This document shows, one piece after another, positions 19,791 to 27,240 of a stretch of DNA of 36,063 nucleotides. The translations under genes were made by a program, and so were the position numbers. The notes under the pieces were generated by a model. The model saw only the letters and a list, made by a program, of their open reading frames with translations. It ran no database searches and had not been told where the DNA came from. The DNA is from Verrucomicrobiota bacterium (lineage in GTDB: Bacteria; Verrucomicrobiota; Verrucomicrobiia; Limisphaerales; SXQI01), in NCBI GenBank assembly GCA_008933045.1, contig WBXJ01000003.1, positions 1-36,063 on the forward strand, in the 5' to 3' direction. Numbering within the stretch: position 1 is the stretch's first letter; each line of letters begins with the position of its first letter.

Positions 19791-22700
19791 TTATCTGAGT
19801 TTCGTGACGCTCCCATCGAGTCGAATTCTCACTTCCAGAGCGGGAACCGGCAGTGTCGAGCGGGTTGTTTTGCCGCCCGGCCAGTGAACCTCGATTTGAT
19901 TCGCGCCGGCGGGCACGGAGATGACCTGAACGGCACTGTCCTGCGACCAATAGCCTGATCCGGCGTGAACCTCCCGCGCCGGGCCGAGTTTGGATTCATT
20001 TCCGACGCGCAAAATGGCCCCGACACCCAGGGCGTTGCCGGGCGGGCCTTCCAGCCGGACCCGCAGGCCGGGTTTTGCCAAGCGATTGTGCAGCAGCCGG
20101 GTCCGGGCCGAGTTCTGGGCCACCGCGATATCAACCCGACCATCCCCATCATAATCGCAGAGAGCGGTCCCGCGCTGCTCGCCATAGACAAGAATCCCGG
20201 ACTCCTGCCCCGGAACGGTGGTGAATCTCCCCGCGCCATCGCCGCGCAGCCACAGGCCGCGTCCCGCATCCTGGCGCGGTATTGAAAGTTCGACCCCAAA
20301 GAAATTCTGGCCCAGAAAAATGTCCTCGTTGCCGTCGCCATCCAGATCGCCCGCGTTGACCCCAAAGGCGGGGGCGAATTGGGCTTCGGCTGGAAGGGGG
20401 AGGGACTCAAAATGATCGCCGCGGTTTAGGAAAAGAGTCGTTTCCAGCATGTTCAGCCGGAGTTCCCCAAAGCTTTTCAATTTCTCCCTAAACATTTCCG
20501 CCAAACTCGATGAGCCGTACTCCTGATGCGAAGAAAACCGCTCGATCAAAAATGGGAAGGTCGCCATCATGGGTTTCCAGTCCCGCAAGGGGTAGAGTTT
20601 TTTGCTTTCAGCATCCTGGTAGGCCTCGAACAGCGCCATCGCCCCGCCGCTTTCCACAGCGGTGTAAAACAAGCGCGCTTCCCCCGCGATGGTCGCCTGA
20701 TATTTGGTGTTGCGACCCAAATTGGAGGCGAGGATATCCAGGCGCCCGTCTCCGTCGAAATCGCCGGTCGTGATCCCATTCCAGCAGCCGCGCCATTTAG
20801 AGAGCGATGGTTTCAAAGGATCTTCGCTCAATTTTCCTTTCTTGTTCCAGAAAATGTGGATGCCCCCCCAGTCTGTGGCCACCAGCAGTTCGGGAAAACC
20901 ATCCGCATCCAGATCGCTGAAAACGGCCCCGCTCGCCATACCGAGAGGGGCCAGCAGAAGGTCGCCCTCTTTGTCCGGCTGGAACCGTCCTGATTCGTTT
21001 CGGAAAAGATGGGAGTCGGCAGCTTGGGGAAACCTCCCCGGGATCACACGTCCCCCCACAAACAAATCCAGATCCCCATCCCCGTCGATGTCGGCCAGCG
21101 AAAGAGGCCCAACACTGGAGGAGCCCGATGGAAGTCCCTCGCCGGGCGTGATGCCGGCGCCGTTGATCTCAAATCGGCCGACCCCGTTCGTGACCCCTTC
21201 CTGATAGCTAGAAAGCCCGATGAACAGTGTGCTGGAACCGTTGGCGGCCGACCAACCGACGAGGCCGGTTTGGTCTCCGGGAGTGACTTGGTCTAGCGGG
21301 GCGGCTGACCAAGGCGAAAAGCCGCCCTTCCCGTCATTCAGGAAGAAGGCCGCGCGGCCCCCTTTCCCACTGCCGATCACTAAATCCTCCCAGCCATCGC
21401 CATTCAAATCCAGCCAAGCTAGGCCCGGCCCCAAGCCGCTGAGGCTTCGCGGCAGCAACGGCTCGCGCTCGAAATCATTGAAGGGCTCGTCAAAATGGGT
21501 GTGGTTCAGCAATTCGCTGGCGTCCTCAAATTGTGGGGGAGGGGAATTCCGAGAGGGTGGGGGAGTGCCAAGCGCGCCCGCCTCCGCGATTTCATAAACA
21601 CGGTTCGGGGTAGCGTTCGTGACCATGCTCGTGCTACCCCCGCGCCACACCACTCTGATTGTCATGGATTGGCTTTGCCTCGCCGCGAACATGCGCATGG
21701 CCTCATCGCTCGAAAGATAACGGCCCCCGCAGATGATCTCCTGACTTTGAGCGGGGAGAGGAGAGGCGGGTTCATTGGGTGTGACGCAAATTTTTGCGCC
21801 AATCCCGGCCGTGTTCTTTGGTTTGCCTTTTAGCCTCACCGCGACCCGGGGGAGGGTCGTGTCATTTCGGAAGAGTTCCGGCTCGCTGTTGAGGGTGGCG
21901 ACGATCACATCCATGTCCCCATCGTTGTCCAAATCGGCCAGGATCATGCCCTGCGAAACCGTTTTGCTGTCGAATCCCCAGCTTTTCCCGACTTCCTCGA
22001 AGGTCAGATCGCGCTTGTTTCGAAAAGCGCAATTTGGCGTTTCGAGTTTTGGGGTGGAGCGGCGCAGGTCGAGTTTTTCCTGCCGGGTCAGTTTCTTTTG
22101 AGCCTTGAGCGCTTCCAGTTTCTCGCCCACATCCATGTTTTGGCTGTCCGCAAAAAAGCCGTTGGAGACCAGCAGATCCTCGTATCCATCCAGATCGACA
22201 TCCAGCAGAATGGGAGTCCATGACCAGTCCGAGGACTCCAATCCCGCATAAAACGCAATCTCCGCAAAAGTGCCGTCCCCGCGCCCGAGGCCGACGGTGT
22301 TCATCAAATTTTGTGGCCTGCCGGGCAAATCCAGCTTCCCCCTGTTGATGGACGCCGTCATCCCAGCCTGAACCATTCTGTTGGCATGGTCGCGGGGCAG
22401 CATGTCCATCACGATGAAATCGTCGTGCCCATCCCGGTTGATATCCCCGAAGTCCACCCCCATGGAGAAGACGCTCGTTTTCCGAATGGCCGTTCTCGCA
22501 ATGGCCCGGAAATGCCCCTCGCCGTCGTTGATCCAGATTCGGTCCGGACTGAAAAAATCATTACAAACATAGATGTCGGGCGCCCCATCCCCATTTAGGT
22601 CGCGCATCATCACTGAGAGGCCCCAATCGTAGGGTGTTTTGCTCGGGGCTCCGTCCTCATCGCGAAATGCGCCACCCTGCCATGGCACGGCGGAAAATTT

Positions 22701-23519
22701 GCCCGTCCCATCATTCAGGAATAAGCTGTCCGGCTCGCCGTGCTCTGTTATTCCCGTGGTCGGGTTGTAGGTGAAACGCCCCACCAAATCCGGATCCGTC
22801 GTGGGCCTGCCGTCCACCATGGTTACGATAGTCCGCCCATTGGGCTCCTTGAGCATTCGAAACCGGGTGTCCGGCTCGTCGCGCAGGGTGGAGGAGCGAT
22901 AGTTCTCAACATATAAATCCAAATCCCCATCCCCATCCACATCCGCCAGGGCGAGAGAGGAGCCTCCCCTCGGGCTTTTAAGCTCCGGGCTGGCCGTCTC
23001 GAGAAAATGCCCTTTCCCATCATTCAAAAGGGTGGAAACACCTTTGCCGATACTGTTCACGATGAGATCCAGGTCGCCATCGCCATCCAGATCGGCCAGG
23101 GCGACGCCGGTCGCGCTTAACTTGGTGCAAGCCGCCCCCGACTGCGCCGTGATGTCTTGAAAGTGCCAGTTCCCCAAATTCCGGTAGAGGGCCCCGCCCC
23201 CCTCCAGCCGGGCAAAATAAAGATCGCACAGACCATCCCCGTCCACGTCGCCGGCGGCGACCCCCGACCCATTCTGATAGATGCTGTTTGTGACGGCCAG
23301 ATCCATCCGCAGAAAATTAGTGGCCACAATTCCCGTGATGCTGCCCGTCATTTTTGTAAAGCCGGTTTTTCCCTGGAGAGGAATCGGGAGGGTCGCGCTG
23401 CGAAAGCCATCGCCCTCCTGCCATTGCAAAGTCCCGGCGCCCGCCGGAGCGACACAAAACACGGACAAGAAAAACACGCCCAAAAGGCCCGAAAAACCGT
23501 GGAAAACGGATGATGGCAT
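19791..23519 (-). CDS. Secreted FG-GAP repeat / ASPIC-UnbV (CRTAC1-like) protein
   Basis: Signal peptide; many DxDGDGxxDL repeats (GDVDGDGLCDLYF, ADLDGDGDLDLIVN, ADVDGDGDLDLYVEN); UnbV-like segments VAVRLKGKPKNTAGIGAKICV...GGRYLSSDEAMRMFA and LRVRLEGPPGNALGVGAILRV...GSGYWSQDSAVQV. Confidence 0.92.
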   Translation of the reverse strand: MPSSVFHGFSGLLGVFFLSVFCVAPAGAGTLQWQEGDGFRSATLPIPLQGKTGFTKMTGSITGIVATNFLRMDLAVTNSIYQNGSGVAAGDVDGDGLCDLYFARLEGGGALYRNLGNWHFQDITAQSGAACTKLSATGVALADLDGDGDLDLIVNSIGKGVSTLLNDGKGHFLETASPELKSPRGGSSLALADVDGDGDLDLYVENYRSSTLRDEPDTRFRMLKEPNGRTIVTMVDGRPTTDPDLVGRFTYNPTTGITEHGEPDSLFLNDGTGKFSAVPWQGGAFRDEDGAPSKTPYDWGLSVMMRDLNGDGAPDIYVCNDFFSPDRIWINDGEGHFRAIARTAIRKTSVFSMGVDFGDINRDGHDDFIVMDMLPRDHANRMVQAGMTASINRGKLDLPGRPQNLMNTVGLGRGDGTFAEIAFYAGLESSDWSWTPILLDVDLDGYEDLLVSNGFFADSQNMDVGEKLEALKAQKKLTRQEKLDLRRSTPKLETPNCAFRNKRDLTFEEVGKSWGFDSKTVSQGMILADLDNDGDMDVIVATLNSEPELFRNDTTLPRVAVRLKGKPKNTAGIGAKICVTPNEPASPLPAQSQEIICGGRYLSSDEAMRMFAARQSQSMTIRVVWRGGSTSMVTNATPNRVYEIAEAGALGTPPPSRNSPPPQFEDASELLNHTHFDEPFNDFEREPLLPRSLSGLGPGLAWLDLNGDGWEDLVIGSGKGGRAAFFLNDGKGGFSPWSAAPLDQVTPGDQTGLVGWSAANGSSTLFIGLSSYQEGVTNGVGRFEINGAGITPGEGLPSGSSSVGPLSLADIDGDGDLDLFVGGRVIPGRFPQAADSHLFRNESGRFQPDKEGDLLLAPLGMASGAVFSDLDADGFPELLVATDWGGIHIFWNKKGKLSEDPLKPSLSKWRGCWNGITTGDFDGDGRLDILASNLGRNTKYQATIAGEARLFYTAVESGGAMALFEAYQDAESKKLYPLRDWKPMMATFPFLIERFSSHQEYGSSSLAEMFREKLKSFGELRLNMLETTLFLNRGDHFESLPLPAEAQFAPAFGVNAGDLDGDGNEDIFLGQNFFGVELSIPRQDAGRGLWLRGDGAGRFTTVPGQESGILVYGEQRGTALCDYDGDGRVDIAVAQNSARTRLLHNRLAKPGLRVRLEGPPGNALGVGAILRVGNESKLGPAREVHAGSGYWSQDSAVQVISVPAGANQIEVHWPGGKTTRSTLPVPALEVRIRLDGSVTKLR

Positions 23520-23586
23520 CGGTTCCTAATCCTACAACCCAACCGGAATAACTCCATCTCTTTCTGAGACCCCCTTGTACGAAAAA

Positions 23587-23610
23587 GAGGCCGGGCCACC
23601 GGCCCGGCCT
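23587..23610 (-). terminator. Rho-independent terminator for the minus-strand gene 23636-26545
   Basis: Perfect 10-bp stem AGGCCGGGCC-acc-GGCCCGGCCT (23588-23610 on +), with CTTTTT on the minus strand just downstream. Confidence 0.8.
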
Positions 23611-23635
23611 CCGCGAAACATTTGCTCTCGTTGGA

Positions 23636-26545
23636 TTACTTGATCAAACGATAGAATTTGGCAGAGCCTGTGGCTGCGACGGTCGCGGTGCTCACCCCTC
23701 CGTTCACCACCACGGCGTCCGCCGCATTCTCGTAGCCACGGTCAACCGTGGCGGAGCTTTGTAGTTTGAATCCTGTGCCAGTCCAGGAAATGACGGCATT
23801 GGCTCCATCTTTCGCAATGCTCAGGATTGGAGCGGGTTCCGGAAGCCCGTAAGACCCAAACCCATGGATGTTTGAAACACTGTAATACGCCGGATTTTTG
23901 CCGCTTGTGTCCGTCATCCCGATGTAGCCAATTAAGACTTTTTCATTCAGGACGCTAGTGTGAGACCCGTCCGCCTCCCAAGTGACGCCGTCATAGGAGT
24001 AATAGAAGTTGAAGATATCTCCCGCTCTCCGGATGCGCAACCAGCGCGAGGCGTCAGGTGAGGTGTTGGGCATCTGCGCGCCCGAGGCGTCCGCAGTGAT
24101 CAGCCTTCCGAACCGGCCCTGCACACCATTGATCTTCGTGCCGGTCCCTATCGGACCGGTGTTGCCGTAACCGCCGCCTTCGTTGTCCCGCCAAATTCCA
24201 ATGGCGGTCCGTTCCTGGTTGGCCTCGGCATAGGTCGTGTACATCACGTGCTTAACTTTCGTTCCATTGGAGGTGTAATCCTCGTCCGGCAGGTAGAGCG
24301 AATTGCGCACCATCAGACCGGCGTGGCCGTAACTAGCGGTGCCGATGGACCGATCAAGGCGGTCCACCCCAACAACGACGTCGAAATCGCCGGTGACTTC
24401 CTTGTAAAGGAAGTGGCCGAAATCGCCAGCGTTCCAGAGGTTAGAGCCACCACCGATCACTTCCACTTCGATGTTGTCCCCGGAGGAAACGCCCACCGAC
24501 TGGCCCACCACGAAGGGATCGTCGCCGTCTTGCGAGCGGTTCTCTGGATCGAAGGCGCCAATATCGACTGCCTTCCAGTCGGAGGCTTTGGCCTGGACCG
24601 AGGAGTTCGCTGCGATCGTGTTGCCAGCCGCGTCTTTCACGCCGTTTACCTTGACCGTGAAGGTATCTGCGGTCAACCCGGTCACTGTCAGATGGACCGT
24701 GTTCACATTCAACCCTGATTTCACCGCTGTCACAGTGCCACCTGACACGATGAAATTGGCGGTTTGCAGGGAGGCCGCACTGGGGGCCTCAGAAAACTTC
24801 ACACCAATGGTTTTCTTGTCCAGAGTGCCGGCCGAGATCAGCGTGGGAGCGGTCGTGTCGCTGAGGTCGGTGTCCAAGAAGTTTTCGAACGTGGCTGTGC
24901 CGCCATACAGGCCGACCAGGAGGTCATCCGCCAGGTTGTTCATATAACGCTCGCTGATCAGGGACCATTGCTGGCCATTGATTCCTACGAAGGCCTGGAA
25001 GTTGTCCCCCACGCGCCGGAGCCGAATCCATTGATTGGGCAGGTTGTCGGCGACGCCACCATAGCCTCGCCCAAATTGGCCGAGCCCAGAAACATCATCC
25101 GCGATTCCGCGCAAGTTGATCTGGTCGGTCACCGAGATTCTGACCTGGATATCGTTGGGTTCGGCCCCAACCGAGGCCCTGAGGCCAACCTCTCCGGCGC
25201 TGACTGAGGTGATCTGAACCTTCTTGTCAAAATCACCCTTGATCGCGTAATAAGCAAAGTCATCGGCGATCGAGAATGAGTTCGGACCCGAGCTGATTGT
25301 GCCATTTCCCGCCCTCATCGGGAGCGTGATTCCGCTGGCCTGAGTGTTGGCGGCGATCGTGTTGCCAGCGACGTCCTTCACCCCGCTGATCTTGATCGAG
25401 TAGGGCCCAACGGCAACCCCGGTCACAGTCAAATGAACCGTCTTTTTGTCGACGGCGAGAGCGGCGGCCACAACCTGCCCTCCACCCACTAAGGTGTAAT
25501 TTTCGGCTTTGTCGGTGGTGTTCTGGTTCATCAAACCATCAAACGCGATGCTGATGCTGTCAATAAAACCGCCGGTGCGATCCACCGTTGGGCCGAAATT
25601 GTCGAGTTTGACGCCCAGATTCACCGTGGAGCTTGTCGTCGAAGAGCCCGGGATGGAGACCACAACCTTGATCTTGCTCTGGTCGTCGGCCAGACTCAAC
25701 TGTGCGATTTTGAAAGTCGCGCTGTTCGCCCCGGGCACAGCCACATTATTCACAAACCATTGGTAACTGACGTCGTCCGAATTGATTTGGGTGTTGCCGG
25801 AGAACCCGAGCGCGACCACCGTGAAAGTGGCCGGCAGGTTTTCAACCGTGTCCATGGCGACCGGTCCCACGCGGATCTCCACCGTCGGATTCGGATAGGT
25901 GAAGTTACCATAGCCGCTGTAAAGCGCTTGTCCGCCTCCATTCGCCGTCGCAAAACCGATCAGCCCGTCAGTCGGGATATCAATCGAGCCCTTCCCAAAG
26001 GACATCCAAGTGAGCCCATCCGCGCTCAGGAAAGCCGAGAATTGGTTGCCCTGCCGTTTGAGGCGCAGGTAATTGTTCGGGGGAAGGTACTTTGTGCTCG
26101 AGAGCCAATTGTTGAACGGGGGATTGGCCCAGTAGAAACCCCCATTGTCCACGGTCCTGATGTGAAAGCCATGGAGCGTGTTTCCCGGTAATTGGCCGCC
26201 ATAAGTTGTGTTGTAAGCCGTCTGACTGCTCGGATCAAGGCTCGACCGAAACATCAGTCCATTCCGGTTGCTGGGCTGGGTGATGCTTTTAATTTGGACT
26301 TTTTTGTCGAAATCGCCGCTGATGGGCTCGTAGACAAAAGTGAAATTGTCGGCTGTCCCCCAAATGTCTGATCCGCCCCCCGTGACCAGAATCTCATCGG
26401 GATTTGTGATGTCCGCTGTGCCGGTAGCATTATTATCGCCAATGTTTGCCGTGGTGAACTCCGCCTGCAGGGGCGGGCTGACTACCGCTGTCAGGATCAC
26501 AGCCGCAAGGGCTATGACAACTGATGTCAATTTCGTTTTTTTCAT
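23636..26545 (-). CDS. Large modular secreted protein: DUF1349/concanavalin-like modules, Ig-like and SwmB/Big-type domains, C-terminal LQSS...FYRL motif
   Basis: Signal peptide MKKTKLTSVVIALAAVILTAVVSPPLQA; repeated modules FTFVYEPISGDFDKKVQI..., FAYYAIKGDFDKKVQI..., FLYKEVTGDFDVVVGV...WLRIRRAGDIFNFYYSYDGVTW; VSYQWFVNNVAVPGANSATFKIAQLSLADDQSKIKVVVS (Ig-like); IGVKFSEAPSAASLQTANFIVSGG (SwmB-like); terminal GFKLQSSATVDRG...AKFYRLIK. Confidence 0.85.
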   Translation of the reverse strand: MKKTKLTSVVIALAAVILTAVVSPPLQAEFTTANIGDNNATGTADITNPDEILVTGGGSDIWGTADNFTFVYEPISGDFDKKVQIKSITQPSNRNGLMFRSSLDPSSQTAYNTTYGGQLPGNTLHGFHIRTVDNGGFYWANPPFNNWLSSTKYLPPNNYLRLKRQGNQFSAFLSADGLTWMSFGKGSIDIPTDGLIGFATANGGGQALYSGYGNFTYPNPTVEIRVGPVAMDTVENLPATFTVVALGFSGNTQINSDDVSYQWFVNNVAVPGANSATFKIAQLSLADDQSKIKVVVSIPGSSTTSSTVNLGVKLDNFGPTVDRTGGFIDSISIAFDGLMNQNTTDKAENYTLVGGGQVVAAALAVDKKTVHLTVTGVAVGPYSIKISGVKDVAGNTIAANTQASGITLPMRAGNGTISSGPNSFSIADDFAYYAIKGDFDKKVQITSVSAGEVGLRASVGAEPNDIQVRISVTDQINLRGIADDVSGLGQFGRGYGGVADNLPNQWIRLRRVGDNFQAFVGINGQQWSLISERYMNNLADDLLVGLYGGTATFENFLDTDLSDTTAPTLISAGTLDKKTIGVKFSEAPSAASLQTANFIVSGGTVTAVKSGLNVNTVHLTVTGLTADTFTVKVNGVKDAAGNTIAANSSVQAKASDWKAVDIGAFDPENRSQDGDDPFVVGQSVGVSSGDNIEVEVIGGGSNLWNAGDFGHFLYKEVTGDFDVVVGVDRLDRSIGTASYGHAGLMVRNSLYLPDEDYTSNGTKVKHVMYTTYAEANQERTAIGIWRDNEGGGYGNTGPIGTGTKINGVQGRFGRLITADASGAQMPNTSPDASRWLRIRRAGDIFNFYYSYDGVTWEADGSHTSVLNEKVLIGYIGMTDTSGKNPAYYSVSNIHGFGSYGLPEPAPILSIAKDGANAVISWTGTGFKLQSSATVDRGYENAADAVVVNGGVSTATVAATGSAKFYRLIK

Positions 26546-26679
26546 ATTGTTTTCTCTGCAATCAGGCGGAGCTACAGAGCCAAGTCGATATGGCTTCTCA
26601 CACGTCTCGAGTGTGGATTATTGTCTGCAGTTCAACAGGATTGTTTCGATACACTAAGAATAAAATTACCCCGTGAAAA

Positions 26680-26697
26680 GTCACCAGTTATGGTGAC
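26680..26697. repeat. Perfect inverted repeat GTCACCA-GTTA-TGGTGAC
   Basis: 7-bp arms with 4-nt spacer, inside the inserted segment about 28 bp from its right edge and upstream of the divergent gene 26545(-). Confidence 0.6.
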
Positions 26698-26724
26698 GTA
26701 ACAAGTCAATCGGCTTCGACGAGT

Positions 26725-26732
26725 CGGGCCAA
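26725..26732. repeat. Right copy of 8-bp direct repeat CGGGCCAA at the insertion junction
   Basis: Identical to 19298-19305. Confidence 0.8.
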
Positions 26733-26996
26733 ACCGTCACCGTCCACTACACAGGTTGGTTCACCGACGGATCCAAATTTGATTCCTCGGTGGATCGCGA
26801 TGATCCTTTTACGTTTCTTCTTGGGGCAGGGCAGGTCATTGCCGGTTGGGATCAATCCGTTGCCACTCTCCGCGTCGGTGACCACATCAAGGTCACAATT
26901 CCTCCCCACCTAGCCTACGGAGCCGCAGGGTATCCGGGTGCGATTCCTCCCAACTCGACCCTCGTTTTCGAGATTCAGCTGCTGGCCGTCGCTTAA
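26733..26996 (+). pseudogene. 3' fragment (codons 24-111) of the interrupted FKBP-type peptidyl-prolyl isomerase gene
   Basis: TVTVHYTGWFTDGSKFDSSVDRDDPFTFLLGAGQVIAGWDQSVATLRVGDHIKVTIPPHLAYGAAGYPGAIPPNSTLVFEIQLLAVA: nearly complete FKBP domain lacking its N-terminal strand; in-frame TGA at 26694 upstream. Confidence 0.9.
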
Positions 26997-27240
26997 GGAG
27001 CTTTTCTCAGAGGGGTGGGGTAACCATTTTTGGGTCGAAAATTTTGTCACATTTCTGTTGCACAATTGTCGCTGGACAGCTTTACTTAAATTGTCCCTTA
27101 ACAATATGTGTTCCGATAGCAGCTTAAACCCTAGCTTGTGGCGCAGAGTCTCTGAATCTTGTGGGTGCTTGATTCGATGGGCTTCTGTGGCCTTTTTTAG
27201 GTTAAACCCAGCTGCTCAGGAATTCTTCCCAAAGACTCAT

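Larger units (their letters stand above)
19306..26732. mobile_element. Inserted 7,427-bp segment interrupting the FKBP gene; no transposase or integrase recognised
   Basis: Flanked by an 8-bp direct repeat, splits a single gene, left edge cuts into an amidohydrolase gene, and the interior looks more G+C-rich than the flanks by eye. Mechanism unknown; called mobile_element only as the nearest available type. Confidence 0.65.

Noticed and set aside
19965-23529. Numerous plus-strand ORFs opposite the FG-GAP gene (e.g. 20526..20993, 22311..22598, 23157..23513)
   Set aside because: Antisense shadow ORFs produced by G+C-rich repetitive FG-GAP coding sequence.
24248-26191. Plus-strand ORFs opposite the 23636-26545 gene (24248..24718, 24471..24947, 25760..26191)
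   Set aside because: Antisense to a convincing secreted-protein gene; no recognisable domains or start signals.
19306-26732. Group II intron, retron or intein as the insert in FKBP
   Set aside because: No reverse transcriptase, maturase, splicing-domain or intein motifs; the insert encodes ordinary secreted-protein genes on the opposite strand, and the FKBP frame hits stops.
19306-26732. Classical insertion sequence with terminal inverted repeats
   Set aside because: No transposase-like ORF and only weak gapped similarity between the ends.
19306-26732. Simple local inversion splitting FKBP
   Set aside because: Re-inverting the segment does not rejoin FKBP coding sequence at either end; only excision does.
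26790-26996. Listed 68-aa ORF as a stand-alone FKBP gene
   Set aside because: It starts on a GTG inside the FKBP domain. The frame extends upstream to the junction and continues logically from 19237-19305, so it is the 3' part of a split gene.
26938-27240. N-terminal extension of the listed 26938..32427 ORF
   Set aside because: The extra 101 codons overlap the FKBP 3' end and read as low-quality sequence; the signal-peptide-like protein begins at ATG 27241.
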